A DNA stretch of 64,000 nt. Source: Acinetobacter tandoii DSM 14970 = CIP 107469. GTDB taxonomy: Bacteria; Pseudomonadota; Gammaproteobacteria; Pseudomonadales; Moraxellaceae. Positions within the stretch are counted from its first letter, which is position 1, and each line of letters begins with the position of its first letter. Location: contig NZ_KE007371.1 of assembly GCF_000400735.1 (NCBI RefSeq), forward strand, positions 146,702 to 210,701. Reading direction: 5' to 3'. The notes under the pieces were generated by a model. It saw only the letters and a list, made by a program, of their open reading frames with translations. It made no database searches and had not been told where the DNA came from. The position numbers and the translations under genes were made by a program. Of the stretch, positions 29,440 through 39,329 are shown piece after piece.

Positions 29440-30849
29440 TTAGAGTTTCTCCATCAAGTCAGTCATCAACGTTTCCATATGGGTATAACGAGAACCTTTA
29501 AACAGGAAACTCATCGACTGGGGTTGATGTGTTTCGACTAAACTAATTAAAAACGGTAAGGCTTGTTCTTGATTCAAGAAAGCCTGTAATTTTTTACCAT
29601 ATTGAGTACTGCGCGCACCTTCTTGCGTTGCAGGGGAGAATTCACCGACCGCCACCACGAAATTAATGCCTTTGATCGAGACCAAATCACGCCCCAGCAT
29701 ATAGTGTTGCTGTGCCGCACTTTGACCCAGCTCACCAATGTCTCCAATGACCATCACACGGACACCGTCTTGCTGTGCAAGCACTTCACCCGCAGCACGC
29801 ATGGAAGTTGGATTGGCATTATAAGTATCATCAATGAACAGATAAGGGGCTTTCTGAATAAAGTTCAGACGACCTTTGGCACCTTTTGCCTGCTCTAGAC
29901 CAAGTACAATATCATCTAGGTCAATGCCGATCGCCAGTGCAAAAGCAACAGCAGCTGTGGCATTCTGCACATTATGCTCACCTGCAAAGGGTAAATTTAC
30001 AGTTCGCTCACCTTGCGGGGTATGCAAGGTAAAACTTGCCGATTGCGGTTGTAACTGCACATCTGAAGCATAGACATCGCCACCCTGACCAAAACTCAAG
30101 ACTTGATCTGTGTGTACCACTTGGCGAATTTGATCGGTAAAATCATCTGCTGCAGGAACTATCGCGGTCCCCGTCGGAGCGATATGCGCATAAATTTCAG
30201 ATTTGGCACGACAAATCCCGTCACGACCGCCAAACTCACCCAAGTGCGCTGTTCCGATATTCAGAATACCTGCTACATGGGGTTGAACCAATTGTGAAGT
30301 GTAATCAATTTCACCCTGATGACTGGCGCCCAACTCCATAACCGCATAACGATGCTCTGCGCGTAACTCTAACAACATCATCGGAACACCCAAATCATTG
30401 TTCAAATTACCGCGCGTAATCAGGGTCGGTTCAAGACGCGACAAAATACTACCGAGCATTTCTTTGGTGGTGGTTTTACCACTACTGCCTGTCAAAGCAA
30501 TCACTTTTAAGTCTTGCTGCTGCGAACGTCGATAAGCCCCCAAATGCCCTAAAGCCAAACGCGTATCAGGCACGACCAACTGACAAATATCAGCATCTAC
30601 AGGATGACTGACAATTGCCACCTCGCAGCCCTGCTGCACAACTTTCACAACAAAATCATGTGCATCAAAACGCTCACCTTTGAGCGCTAAAAATGCATCA
30701 CCGTGTTCCGCATGACGTGAATCAGTCAAAATTCGTTTAATTTCACCACTTGGCTGCCGATCATGCAACCAATAGCCTTGAGTTGCTTCTAGTAATTCTG
30801 TCGCAGTCCAAGGTTCTAAAGGAACCGTACTGGTGGTTGAAGTATGCAT
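29440..30849 (-). CDS. murF: UDP-MurNAc-tripeptide D-alanyl-D-alanine ligase
   Basis: 469 residues of the Mur ligase family. The ATP-binding [12 protein letters not shown] is near 120; [20 protein letters not shown] and a C-terminal [13 protein letters not shown] follow. It adds D-Ala-D-Ala to the UDP-MurNAc-tripeptide in the cytoplasm. It lies nine bases after murE and directly before mraY. Confidence 0.97.
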   Translation of the reverse strand: MHTSTTSTVPLEPWTATELLEATQGYWLHDRQPSGEIKRILTDSRHAEHGDAFLALKGERFDAHDFVVKVVQQGCEVAIVSHPVDADICQLVVPDTRLALGHLGAYRRSQQQDLKVIALTGSSGKTTTKEMLGSILSRLEPTLITRGNLNNDLGVPMMLLELRAEHRYAVMELGASHQGEIDYTSQLVQPHVAGILNIGTAHLGEFGGRDGICRAKSEIYAHIAPTGTAIVPAADDFTDQIRQVVHTDQVLSFGQGGDVYASDVQLQPQSASFTLHTPQGERTVNLPFAGEHNVQNATAAVAFALAIGIDLDDIVLGLEQAKGAKGRLNFIQKAPYLFIDDTYNANPTSMRAAGEVLAQQDGVRVMVIGDIGELGQSAAQQHYMLGRDLVSIKGINFVVAVGEFSPATQEGARSTQYGKKLQAFLNQEQALPFLISLVETHQPQSMSFLFKGSRYTHMETLMTDLMEKL

Positions 30850-30858
30850 CTTAATTTC

Positions 30859-32355
30859 CTATTGCGCGGGATATGCTGAATTTGTGGCGAGCTGTTGTGC
30901 ATCAATCGCCGCCTGTACTTCAACCACATCATCAAACCAGTGACGAACACCTTCAATTTCTTGATAGTTCTCGTGCCCTTTGCCCGCGATTACGACAATA
31001 TCACCTGCTTGTGCAGTTTTTACCGCAAATTTAATTGCTTCACGACGGTCATGTATCTCATGTACCACATGGCCAGAGAAATCAATACCTGCCTTCATAT
31101 CGGCAAAAATCTGTTCAGGATTTTCCGTCCGTGGGTTATCTAAGGTTAACAGCACCACATCTGCACCATTTAAAGCTGCTTGAGTCATCAGTGGGCGTTT
31201 CCCCCGATCTCGATCACCACCACAGCCAAACACCGCCCATAAATTCTGCTCTACATGACGTTTTAGAGTAGTTAAGACTTGTACCAAGGCATCTGGTGTA
31301 TGTGCATAATCCACTAAAAACAAGCGCGCATTATCACGAATCACCTGCATGCGTCCCGGTGCACCTTTGAGCTGAGGGACTGTTGCAATCAACTGCGCCA
31401 AATCAAAGCCTGCTTGTTGCGCCACAATCAAACTTGCCACTAAATTTTCGATATTAAAATGTCCAAGCAGTGGGCTTTGTACTATGAACTGGCCTTGAGT
31501 GGTCATCAAACTAAAGTGCGCGCCAGACAAACTATATTCAATATCTTGAACTTGATAATCTGCGGCTTGCGTCATGGAATACGTCAAAATCTGCGGTTTT
31601 GCTGGATTAGCTTGTGCTGCGGCGAGCATGATAGGCGCATATTCATCATCAAGATTAATGACGGCTACTTTTAATGAGGTGAATTGGAATAGTCGAGCCT
31701 TCGCCTCAGCATAGGCCTCGAGCGTACCGTGATAATCCAAATGATCACGACTTAAATTGCTATACGCTGCTATTTCAATTGCGCAACCCGTTAAACGACC
31801 TTGCTCTAAACCATGCGAACTTGCTTCAATCGAAGCAAATTTTGCACCTTGTTTCGCATAACCATGCAAAGCATTTTGCAACTGCAAGGCATCCAAGGTG
31901 GTATGTGAAGAGCTTTCCAGATGTGGAAGTATGCCATTGCCTGTAGTACCCATCACTGCGCAAGGTTGTCCTTGCAACATCAACAATTCTGCAACCAAAC
32001 GTGAAATTGTCGTTTTGCCATTTGTACCTGTCACAGCCAAAATCTGTAGTGCTGCGGTTGGCGATACCGCTTGCAAATATTGTTTTTGCCATGTGCCCAT
32101 TAAATGACGCACATCAGGCACCACTAAACTTGGAGAAAGCCCCAGCTCAGTTTCACTAATAATAGCCACAGCACCTTTGTCCAATGCTGCTTGAGCAAAT
32201 TGCACAGTTTTCTCAGGCTGGCTCAAGCTATTAAGGGCAATAAAAATTTGCCCTGCTTGCACATAACGGCTGTCTAAACAAAAGCCTTGAAAAGGTTGAT
32301 TCATCCATCCAGCGATCTGATCAGAAGGATGCAGTTCTTGAAATGTAATTGACAT
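30859..32355 (-). CDS. murE: UDP-MurNAc-L-alanyl-D-glutamate--2,6-diaminopimelate ligase
   Basis: 498 residues. ATP-binding VTGTNGKTTISRL is near 112; SSHTTLDALQLQ (the UMAG-binding region), EASSHGLEQGRL and a C-terminal FGCGGDRDRGKRPLM follow. The DNPR box (LTLDNPRTENP) specifies meso-diaminopimelate over lysine, as expected for a Gram-negative. Ten bases separate it from ftsI upstream. Confidence 0.97.
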   Translation of the reverse strand: MSITFQELHPSDQIAGWMNQPFQGFCLDSRYVQAGQIFIALNSLSQPEKTVQFAQAALDKGAVAIISETELGLSPSLVVPDVRHLMGTWQKQYLQAVSPTAALQILAVTGTNGKTTISRLVAELLMLQGQPCAVMGTTGNGILPHLESSSHTTLDALQLQNALHGYAKQGAKFASIEASSHGLEQGRLTGCAIEIAAYSNLSRDHLDYHGTLEAYAEAKARLFQFTSLKVAVINLDDEYAPIMLAAAQANPAKPQILTYSMTQAADYQVQDIEYSLSGAHFSLMTTQGQFIVQSPLLGHFNIENLVASLIVAQQAGFDLAQLIATVPQLKGAPGRMQVIRDNARLFLVDYAHTPDALVQVLTTLKRHVEQNLWAVFGCGGDRDRGKRPLMTQAALNGADVVLLTLDNPRTENPEQIFADMKAGIDFSGHVVHEIHDRREAIKFAVKTAQAGDIVVIAGKGHENYQEIEGVRHWFDDVVEVQAAIDAQQLATNSAYPAQ

Positions 32356-32365
32356 TTAGCACCTA

Positions 32366-34189
32366 TTACTGGATTTTTGGTGTGTCTAAAGGCTTATCTA
32401 AAGGCACATTCATTAAACGGAGTGACTCTTGCATCACTCGAGCAAAGACAGGCGCAGCAACTAAGCCACCATAATATTGACCTTGCGGATTTTCCACGAC
32501 CACAAAAATCGCGAGACGTGGATCACTCACAGGCGCAACCCCTGAAAATAATGCACGATATTCTTTTTCCGAATAACCTTTACGGTCCGCACGTAATTTA
32601 TGTGCAGTCCCTGTTTTACCCGCTACACGATAACCCGGTATATTGGCTTGACGTGCTGTACCACCTGGTAGCGTCACCGCTTCCATCATCAACAACACTT
32701 GATCGGCAATTTTCGGATCAATCATTTGTTGACCTTTAGGCGGTTCTTCTAGCTTATACAGACTCAGAGGAACTTTTACCCCATGATTGGCTAACATGGC
32801 ATACGCATCGACCATTTGCAGTACAGTTGCGTTAATCCCATAACCATACGCCATGGTCGCAACCTCAGATACATTCCACTTGCTTGGTGGAAGCACCATA
32901 CCTGAACTTTCACCCGGAAATTTGACTGCTGAACGCTGACCAAAACCCACTCGCTTTAAAAAAGTTGGTAAAGTTGCATAAGGTAAAGATAAGGCAATTT
33001 TCGCCACACCTACGTTAGACGATTTCTGAATAATCCCTGCCAAAGTCAGTTGTCCGTAGTTATGAGTATCACGAATAGTATGGTTACCTACTCGCATAGA
33101 CCCTGGTGATGTGTTCACTACGGTTGTTGGCATGTATTTCCCTGTTTCCAATGCCATAGCCACTGTTAATGGTTTCATGGTTGAACCTGGTTCAAACATA
33201 TCTGTTGCACCACGGTTACGCATGGCATCCTTGTTTGCCAAACCATTTTTATCATTTGGGTTATATGATGGCCAACTGGTCATCGCCAAAATTTCACCCG
33301 TTTTTACATCTACAGCAATTGCTGATGCCGAACGTGCATTGTTCGCCACACCCGCGGCAGTCAGTTCACGGTATAAAATATATTGCAGGCGTGAATCGAT
33401 ACTCAGGGTAATATTTTCCCCTGACTCCACCTCTTTCACGATCTCTGGGTCTTTTACACGGTTTCCTTTCTTATCACGTACCACTTGCTGCTCGCCATCC
33501 ACACCCGCAAGGCGTTTGTTGAGCTGCATTTCCAAACCTTCAATACCCACGCCTTCACTATTGGTCAGGCCGATAATTTGTGCATTCGGCTGTGGCTGCG
33601 GATAATATCGCTTATAATTTTTTTCGGTATAGACGCCTTGGAATTCGTGCTTTTCAATCAACTCAGCCTGCTGTGGCGGAATTTCTTTTTGTAGCACTAG
33701 ATAGCGAGAGCGAGGACGTTCATATAGTTTTTTCTTAAGCTCTGCCCGATCCATCCCAACAGCATCAGCCAACTCATCCAGATTAAGGTTCTTTTCTGGC
33801 AATTGGCGCTTTAATTTTCGGTTATGCGGATCTTTCGCCAATTCAGCAGTAATGTCATCAAATAATTTTTTATTATCAAAATAGTCACGTGGATCAATCA
33901 CGACTTTCATTACAGGGGTACTGATTGCCAAAGGCACACCATGACGATCATAAATCACGCCACGCATTGCTTTGAGTTTTTCAGTCCGTAAAATATTGGC
34001 ATTGGCTTTATTTTGTAAAAAGTCACGGTTAATCACTTGCACATAGAATGCACGACCGACCAATGCCAAAAAGCACAGTAACACCACGGCCCACATCAGA
34101 TAAAAACGCCACATCTCTACACTAATGGCATTTTTACCCGTAATTGACTGCTGTTTTTTACGTGGTTGCTTAGTCTGCTTGTCTACCAT
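32366..34189 (-). CDS. ftsI: Peptidoglycan D,D-transpeptidase FtsI (PBP3)
   Basis: 607 residues. One transmembrane helix (about 30-50), a PBP dimerisation domain with RGVIYDRHGVPLA, and a transpeptidase domain with Ser336 in PGSTMKPL, SSN, and Lys525 in AGKTGTA. It cross-links septal wall in the divisome with FtsW and FtsL. The spacing inside the operon is 12 bases from ftsL and 10 to murE. All three active-site motifs are intact. Confidence 0.97.
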   Translation of the reverse strand: MVDKQTKQPRKKQQSITGKNAISVEMWRFYLMWAVVLLCFLALVGRAFYVQVINRDFLQNKANANILRTEKLKAMRGVIYDRHGVPLAISTPVMKVVIDPRDYFDNKKLFDDITAELAKDPHNRKLKRQLPEKNLNLDELADAVGMDRAELKKKLYERPRSRYLVLQKEIPPQQAELIEKHEFQGVYTEKNYKRYYPQPQPNAQIIGLTNSEGVGIEGLEMQLNKRLAGVDGEQQVVRDKKGNRVKDPEIVKEVESGENITLSIDSRLQYILYRELTAAGVANNARSASAIAVDVKTGEILAMTSWPSYNPNDKNGLANKDAMRNRGATDMFEPGSTMKPLTVAMALETGKYMPTTVVNTSPGSMRVGNHTIRDTHNYGQLTLAGIIQKSSNVGVAKIALSLPYATLPTFLKRVGFGQRSAVKFPGESSGMVLPPSKWNVSEVATMAYGYGINATVLQMVDAYAMLANHGVKVPLSLYKLEEPPKGQQMIDPKIADQVLLMMEAVTLPGGTARQANIPGYRVAGKTGTAHKLRADRKGYSEKEYRALFSGVAPVSDPRLAIFVVVENPQGQYYGGLVAAPVFARVMQESLRLMNVPLDKPLDTPKIQ

Positions 34190-34201
34190 ATACAGCTAGC
34201 C

Positions 34202-34534
34202 TTATTTATTTTCATCTGAAGTCATTGGTAAAGAAATCACAACCGTTTGTGCGGCAGGCGGAGAATACATACGTAACTGAGTCACTGCACGAGTTCCAAT
34301 TTGTGCGGTTGCACCAAAGGTCTGCTGCTCAATTAACAATCGCCCCCACTCGGCATTTAAGTCATCGCGCTCGCGCATAAATGAACTTAACTCACGATAG
34401 TCATGTCGATATTCAAATACCTGAAAGACCACCATAATTGCACTAATGAAAACCAAAATTAACAGGCAAGCATAAGTGATATATTTTTTCGTCCGAAATT
34501 TTTCCGCTTTCTTTTCGACTGCTTCAGTTTTCAT
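34202..34534 (-). CDS. ftsL: Cell division protein FtsL
   Basis: 110 residues, a short bitopic protein: a basic cytoplasmic end, one transmembrane helix (about 18-40, YITYACLLILVFISAIMVVF), then a periplasmic coiled-coil stretch (FMRERDDLNAEWGRLLIEQ). Sequence conservation is always low for FtsL. The call rests on size, topology, the Leu-zipper-like region and its position between rsmH and ftsI. Confidence 0.92.
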   Translation of the reverse strand: MKTEAVEKKAEKFRTKKYITYACLLILVFISAIMVVFQVFEYRHDYRELSSFMRERDDLNAEWGRLLIEQQTFGATAQIGTRAVTQLRMYSPPAAQTVVISLPMTSDENK

Positions 34535-34544
34535 TGTTTGCCTT

Positions 34545-35456
34545 TTAAACTAAGCGTTCCGCAACACGAAGCCAAGCACTTCGTGAACGTGGATTGGCTT
34601 TCACTTCTTCTTCACTCGCACGCACACGTGCAATTTTTTTCAAACGACGGGTATCTTGCTGTTGTTGTGGTAGACCCCATCCTGTGTCTTCTGCCAAAGT
34701 CGATTCTTTTTGAATAAATTGTTTAATCAGTCGATCTTCTAGGGAATGGAAACTAATGACTGCTAAACGACCTTCTGGTTTTAACACCTCAACCGCTTGA
34801 GGTAGGAAAGCTTCAATATCTTCTAATTCTTTATTAATCGCAATACGTATTGCCTGAAATGTACGCGTTGCAGCATGTTTATTTTTTTCCCACTTTGGAT
34901 GTGCAACTTTTACAATTTCTGCTAACTGACGCGTGGTGTCAATTTGACCTGCTGCTTTAATTGCTTTGGCAATGCGACGGCTATAACGTTCTTCACCATA
35001 TTGAAAAATCACATTCGCTAAAGCTTCTTCCTCAATCTGCATCAGCCATTCTGCCGCAGTCGGTCCTTGCGAGTTATCCATACGCATGTCCAAAGGACCA
35101 TCCTGCATAAAGCTAAAACCACGTTCAGCCTGATCAAGTTGCGGTGAAGACACGCCTAAATCCGCCATGACGCCGTCGACATGTTCTAAACCCAATGCAG
35201 CCAATTCTTGTTTTAAGTCTGCAAAACTAGCATGAATAATGTGAAAACGAGAATCTTCTGCTGCCAATTCAGCCGCCACTGCAAGCGCTTGTGGATCTTT
35301 GTCGAAAGCATAAACTTTCGCATTAGCGTCGAGTTTTGAAAGCAATAATCGGGTATGTCCCCCTCGACCAAAGGTGCCATCGACGTAAATTCCTGTATTT
35401 CGGCCTGCCAATAAGGCATCCACAGTTTCATGAAGTAATACAGAAATATGAGACAT
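34545..35456 (-). CDS. rsmH: 16S rRNA (cytosine(1402)-N4)-methyltransferase RsmH
   Basis: 303 residues from the ATG at 35456, which opens the conserved MSHISVLLHETVDAL; an earlier in-frame start would add twelve non-conserved residues. SAM-binding YVDGTFGRGGHTRLLLS, GVMADLGVSSPQLDQ, GFSFMQDGPLDMRMD, and the C-terminal ISFHSLEDRLIKQF mark the family. It methylates C1402 in the ribosomal P site. It is the first gene of the cluster; mraZ, which usually precedes it elsewhere, is absent. Confidence 0.97.
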   Translation of the reverse strand: MSHISVLLHETVDALLAGRNTGIYVDGTFGRGGHTRLLLSKLDANAKVYAFDKDPQALAVAAELAAEDSRFHIIHASFADLKQELAALGLEHVDGVMADLGVSSPQLDQAERGFSFMQDGPLDMRMDNSQGPTAAEWLMQIEEEALANVIFQYGEERYSRRIAKAIKAAGQIDTTRQLAEIVKVAHPKWEKNKHAATRTFQAIRIAINKELEDIEAFLPQAVEVLKPEGRLAVISFHSLEDRLIKQFIQKESTLAEDTGWGLPQQQQDTRRLKKIARVRASEEEVKANPRSRSAWLRVAERLV

Positions 35457-35584
35457 AACAGTGCAATCAAAGTACCAAAAATTTAACTGCACATTATTAC
35501 CTTGTTTTAGTAAAGCTCCAAACGTCTTTTTGTAGGGAAATATTACTTTCTATAGAGAAAACCGTTTCTATTGTATTCACCAAG

Positions 35585-35613
35585 CAAAAAAAGCCTCTGG
35601 TCGAGACTTTTTT
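35585..35613 (-). terminator. Intrinsic terminator of the sulfate-binding protein gene
   Basis: AAAAAAGCCTC and GAGACTTTTTT around a five-base loop, with one mismatch in the stem. It lies just after the sbp stop on the minus strand. Confidence 0.75.
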
Positions 35614-35631
35614 ATACAGTTTTAAGCTATC

Positions 35632-36633
35632 TTAATTGTTTTGATTATAAATCTGATCAAAGATCGCACCATTTACAAAATGTGTTTGTTGCGCTTTTGC
35701 CCAACCACCAAACACATCACCAATCGTGAATAATTTGATTTTTGGAAATTGGGCTGCATACTTGGCTGCTGCCTGTGCATTGCGTGGACGGAAATAGTAT
35801 TTTGCTGCTAAATCTTGCCCCTTCGGGGAATACAAATAATTTAAATACCCCTTGGCTAAGTTGCGATTGCCATCTTTATCAACGGTTCGATCAACAATCG
35901 CGACTGAAGGTTCCGCCAAAATAGAAATCGAAGGATAAACGATTTCAAACTCGCCTTTACCCAAACCTTTCGTTGCCAACAAAGCTTCGTTTTCCCAAGA
36001 CAGCAACACATCACCTATGCCACGTTCAGCAAAGGTGGTTAAAGAACCTCGCGCGCCTGAATCTAAGACTTTGACATTGTGATACAGGTTTTTGACCAAC
36101 TCACGTGCTTTGGCATCATTGCCTCCAGGTTGTTTCAAGGCATAACCCCATGCCGCCAAATAAATCCAACGTGGTGCTCCTCCTGTTTTTGGGTTAGGCG
36201 TAATAATTTCTACGCCCGGCTTTACCAAATCATTCCAGTCTTTAATATGCTTAGGATTGCCCTTACGCACCAAAAAAACGACAGTTGAAGTATAGGGAGC
36301 CGAATTGTTTGGAAATTCTTTTTGCCAATTTTTATCGATATAACCCACCTTCACAATTTCATCGATATCATTGGCCAAGGCCAAAGTTACGACATCGGCT
36401 TCTAAACCTGTTGCCACAGCGCGTGCCTGCTTGCCAGAGCCCCCATGAGATTGTTTAAATTCAATGTCCTGACCCGTGTGCTGCTTCCAGTATTGACCAA
36501 ATTCCTTGTTGTACTCTTGATAAAATTCGCGGGTCGGATCATAAGATACATTCAAGAAACTTTTTGCTGCAAAGACGTGCCCCGAAACGCCAGCTAAAAA
36601 CGCAATTCCTAATGCAAAGAGAGATTTATTCAT
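35632..36633 (-). CDS. sbp: Sulfate ABC transporter periplasmic substrate-binding protein
   Basis: 333 residues. Signal peptide cleaved near [25 protein letters not shown] and the oxyanion-binding [12 protein letters not shown] follow, then [17 protein letters not shown] and a C-terminal [13 protein letters not shown]. These match the Sbp/CysP family, which binds sulfate or thiosulfate for the CysTWA importer. No transporter permease or ATPase lies beside it, so it is an orphan binding protein serving a transporter elsewhere. Confidence 0.93.
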   Translation of the reverse strand: MNKSLFALGIAFLAGVSGHVFAAKSFLNVSYDPTREFYQEYNKEFGQYWKQHTGQDIEFKQSHGGSGKQARAVATGLEADVVTLALANDIDEIVKVGYIDKNWQKEFPNNSAPYTSTVVFLVRKGNPKHIKDWNDLVKPGVEIITPNPKTGGAPRWIYLAAWGYALKQPGGNDAKARELVKNLYHNVKVLDSGARGSLTTFAERGIGDVLLSWENEALLATKGLGKGEFEIVYPSISILAEPSVAIVDRTVDKDGNRNLAKGYLNYLYSPKGQDLAAKYYFRPRNAQAAAKYAAQFPKIKLFTIGDVFGGWAKAQQTHFVNGAIFDQIYNQNN

Positions 36634-37033
36634 TTTTGGACTCTAATGACTGTTTTTTGCACTATATTTTTAATAAACAGTTTTCACAATCATGTGGCTA
36701 TAAGCATTTATTCATAGTTTTTCTAATTTTCAGATATACCAAATGTTGCAATATATACAAAGAAAGATGCTGAAATCATTTCATGAAATGGTCTAAAATT
36801 TGTCACAATATTACAATCTTCATGATGTCTTCATATTTATTTGTTAAAACAGCAAGACATCGACATTACTGTAACAATGATGCGTAGAATCGCTTAGATT
36901 TTCTTATCTTTTTGTAAAAAGTGTGACGTAAGTCTACTTTTTGTTTCTAAAGATGTTTAAATTGTAGCTATAGTATGTAGAACACTATTTTATAAAAAAG
37001 TTCTCAACATATTGAGTTAAAGGGGAATTCGAG
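36634..37033. other. 400-base gap between divergent sbp and a small exported-protein gene
   Basis: AT-rich, no open frame worth calling. It holds a perfect 14-base palindrome CATTTCATGAAATG at 36777-36790, about 145 bases upstream of sbp, and a TATAGT-like -10 near 36970 in front of the small gene. Confidence 0.5.
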
Positions 37034-37330
37034 ATGAACTTACACTATTTTCAAGCTATTTGCCTCAGTCTTGGCTTAGGTCTGATGGCACAGACTGGTC
37101 ATACGGCTGCCATTAAAGCAACCATGAATAAAAGCGTTGCCTCTGAAAAAGTCTCTTTGATTGAGAAAGCTCTCAATCAGCAAAAGCAAGGTGACAATTA
37201 TTTGCAGACAGACAATAACTTGAAGATGTTGACCGCAATTAAAGTTGCACCTACACAAAGTTTCTTTGCTACACAGAACGAACGCTTCTCTCGTTTCTTA
37301 CAATCAATTTTCCCGCAAAATAATTCCTAA
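37034..37330 (+). CDS. Small exported protein of unknown function
   Basis: 98 residues with a strong ribosome-binding site (AAGGGGAA) before the ATG. The N-terminus looks like a signal peptide (CLSLGLGLMAQTGHTAA, cleavage likely near residue 25), leaving about 70 mature residues, hydrophilic with Lys and Gln, ending in an aromatic stretch (FFATQNERFSRFLQSIFP). No cysteines remain in the mature part. I do not recognise the family. It has its own terminator and stands alone between sbp and gltX. Confidence 0.7.
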   Translation: MNLHYFQAICLSLGLGLMAQTGHTAAIKATMNKSVASEKVSLIEKALNQQKQGDNYLQTDNNLKMLTAIKVAPTQSFFATQNERFSRFLQSIFPQNNS

Positions 37331-37365
37331 TCTGAACTACCAATTTTCCCCCTTAAAAATTGGTG

Positions 37366-37416
37366 TAAAGCTCAATCACAAATGTTGAATTTAGCATTAA
37401 GTGATTGGGCTTTTTC
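37366..37416 (+). terminator. Terminator of the small exported-protein gene
   Basis: AAGCTCAATCAC pairs with GTGATTGGGCTT over a 21-base loop (one G-T pair), followed by TTTTTC. A smaller CAATTTT/AAAATTG hairpin at 37341-37363 precedes it. Confidence 0.7.
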
Positions 37417-37454
37417 GTTATAATAGCCTCAGTTTATCTTTTGAAAATATTGTT

Positions 37455-38963
37455 ATGACTATTCGTACCCGTATTGCTCCCTCCCCTACAGGGTTTCCTC
37501 ATGTAGGAACTGCCTACATCGCATTATTTAACATGTGTTTTGCTAAAAAACACGGCGGCGAATTTATCTTACGTATTGAAGATACCGACCAACTTCGCTC
37601 AACGCCTGAATCTGAAAAAATGATTTTAGATTCTTTACGCTGGTTAGGTTTGAATTGGTCTGAGGGACCAGACGTGGGCGGACCTCACGCACCTTATCGC
37701 CAATCGGAGCGTATGCATATCTACAAACAATATGCTTTAGATTTGATTGAAAAAGGTCATGCCTTCTACTGCTTCGCCACGGCTGAAGAACTAGATCAAA
37801 TGCGTGAAGAACAACAAGCACGCGGCGAAACACAAAAATATGATGGCCGTGGCTTAAAACTCACCCAAGAAGAAGTGCAACGTCGCCTTGCAGCGGGTGA
37901 ACCACACGTAATTCGTATGAAAGTACCTGAAGAAGGCGTGTGTAAAATTAATGACTTATTGCGCGGTGAGGTCGAAATTCCTTGGGCGCAAGTCGACATG
38001 CAAGTGTTATTAAAAACCGACGGCTTGCCAACTTATCACTTGGCAAACGTGGTTGATGATCACTTAATGGAAATCACCCATGTGCTTCGTGGTGAAGAAT
38101 GGTTGCCATCTGCACCAAAACATCAGTTACTTTACCAATATTTTGGTTGGGAAATGCCAACTCTGTGCCACATGCCATTGTTGCGTAACCCAGACAAATC
38201 AAAACTGTCTAAACGTAAAAACCCAACCTCAATCAATTACTACCGTGACATCGGTGTATTGCCTGAAGCACTCTTGAACTACTTAGGTCGTATGGGCTGG
38301 TCAATGCCTGACGAACGTGAAGTCTTTACCTTAAATGACATGGTTGAACACTTTGATGTGAAACGTGTGTCTTTAGGTGGTCCAATTTTTGATGTGGAAA
38401 AACTTAATTGGCTGAATGGTCAATGGATTAAATCCCTCACTCCTGGTCAGTTACTCGATCGTCTGTTGAGCTGGAAAAGTGACCGCAATACCTTAGAAGA
38501 TATTGCAGCTGCAATTCAACCACGTATTCACTTGCTCTCTGAAGCTGTGAATTGGGCAGGTTTCTATTTCAATCATATGCCTCAAATTAGCAAAGAACAG
38601 TTTGAAAGCAAAAAATTGACTGAAGAACAAGTGCGTCAAAGTTTACAGTTTGCCATTTGGCGTTTAGAAAGCCAGTTCACATGGAATAATGACACGGTGA
38701 GTCAAATCCTGATGGATTTAGCCAACCAGATGAACATTAAACTCCGTGACTTCATGCCGACTTTCTTTATTGCGATTGCAGGTTCAACTTCTTCGACTCC
38801 AGTCATGCAATCGATGGTGACTTTAGGTCCAGACTTGACCTTCGCTCGTTTACGTCATGCACTAGAAATTGTGGGTGCACCGAGCAAAAAAGAAGCAAAA
38901 GTATGGGAAAAACTGAATGAAAGCCTGAAATTGCCGAAAAATGATGCAATTGAACAAGCCTAA
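37455..38963 (+). CDS. gltX: Glutamate--tRNA ligase
   Basis: 502 residues from the ATG at 37455 ([20 protein letters not shown]). An ATG-like start 54 bases upstream would fall in the preceding terminator. Class I motifs: the HIGH equivalent FPHVGTAY near 17 and KLSKRKNP near 253. It charges tRNA-Glu for translation. In this window the gene is followed by a tRNA-Ala/tRNA-Glu unit, so the enzyme and one of its substrates are neighbours. Confidence 0.97.
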   Translation: MTIRTRIAPSPTGFPHVGTAYIALFNMCFAKKHGGEFILRIEDTDQLRSTPESEKMILDSLRWLGLNWSEGPDVGGPHAPYRQSERMHIYKQYALDLIEKGHAFYCFATAEELDQMREEQQARGETQKYDGRGLKLTQEEVQRRLAAGEPHVIRMKVPEEGVCKINDLLRGEVEIPWAQVDMQVLLKTDGLPTYHLANVVDDHLMEITHVLRGEEWLPSAPKHQLLYQYFGWEMPTLCHMPLLRNPDKSKLSKRKNPTSINYYRDIGVLPEALLNYLGRMGWSMPDEREVFTLNDMVEHFDVKRVSLGGPIFDVEKLNWLNGQWIKSLTPGQLLDRLLSWKSDRNTLEDIAAAIQPRIHLLSEAVNWAGFYFNHMPQISKEQFESKKLTEEQVRQSLQFAIWRLESQFTWNNDTVSQILMDLANQMNIKLRDFMPTFFIAIAGSTSSTPVMQSMVTLGPDLTFARLRHALEIVGAPSKKEAKVWEKLNESLKLPKNDAIEQA

Positions 38964-38975
38964 TTAAATTAGCTG

Positions 38976-39015
38976 TTGACGTGTGAGCAGAATATCCCTA
39001 ATATTGCGCTCACAC
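38976..39015 (+). promoter_or_regulatory. Promoter of the tRNA-Ala/tRNA-Glu unit
   Basis: TTGACG at 38976-38981, a 17-base spacer, and TAATAT at 38999-39004. The discriminator is GC-rich (GCGC), typical of stringently controlled stable-RNA promoters. GTGTGAGC (38981-38988) and GCTCACAC (39008-39015) form a perfect inverted repeat around the -10. Confidence 0.8.
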
Positions 39016-39020
39016 AGACT

Positions 39021-39096
39021 GGGGTCATAGCTCAGTTGGTAGAGCGCTACAATGGCATTGTAGAGGTCAGCGGTTCGATCCCGCTTGACTCCACCA
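39021..39096 (+). tRNA. tRNA-Ala (anticodon GGC)
   Basis: 76 bases with encoded CCA. Acceptor stem GGGGTCA/TGACTCC, D-arm GCTCAGTTGGTAGAGC, anticodon stem CTACA/TGTAG around ATGGCAT (anticodon GGC), and T-loop TTCGATC. Confidence 0.95.
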
Positions 39097-39125
39097 AAAA
39101 TCGTTTTACCTGTGTTGCCTCATAA

Positions 39126-39201
39126 GTCCCTATCGTCTAGAGGCCTAGGACATCGCCCTTTCACGGCGGTAACCGGGGTTCGAATCCCCGTAGGGACGCC
39201 A
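39126..39201 (+). tRNA. tRNA-Glu (anticodon TTC)
   Basis: 76 bases with encoded CCA. Acceptor GTCCCTA/TAGGGAC, anticodon loop CTTTCAC (anticodon TTC), T-arm CCGGGGTTCGAATCCCCG. It follows tRNA-Ala by 29 bases in the same transcript. Confidence 0.96.
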
Positions 39202-39206
39202 AATTC

Positions 39207-39237
39207 AAAAAAGCCACTGTTCAACAGTGGCTTTTTT
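39207..39237 (+). terminator. Terminator of the tRNA unit
   Basis: AAAAAAGCCACTG, a five-base loop, CAGTGGCTTTTTT. Confidence 0.93.
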
Positions 39238-39329
39238 ATTGCCTCAACACAACATAAAATTGCCTGAATTATTTTGGCTATGTGCAACATTCCGCTAAAA
39301 TAAACCCAGATAAAAATGATGGAGCTGAA

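Noticed and set aside
33111..33605. 164-codon open frame on the plus strand
   Set aside because: It lies wholly opposite ftsI, whose reading is conserved; the other strand has no ribosome-binding site or recognisable product.
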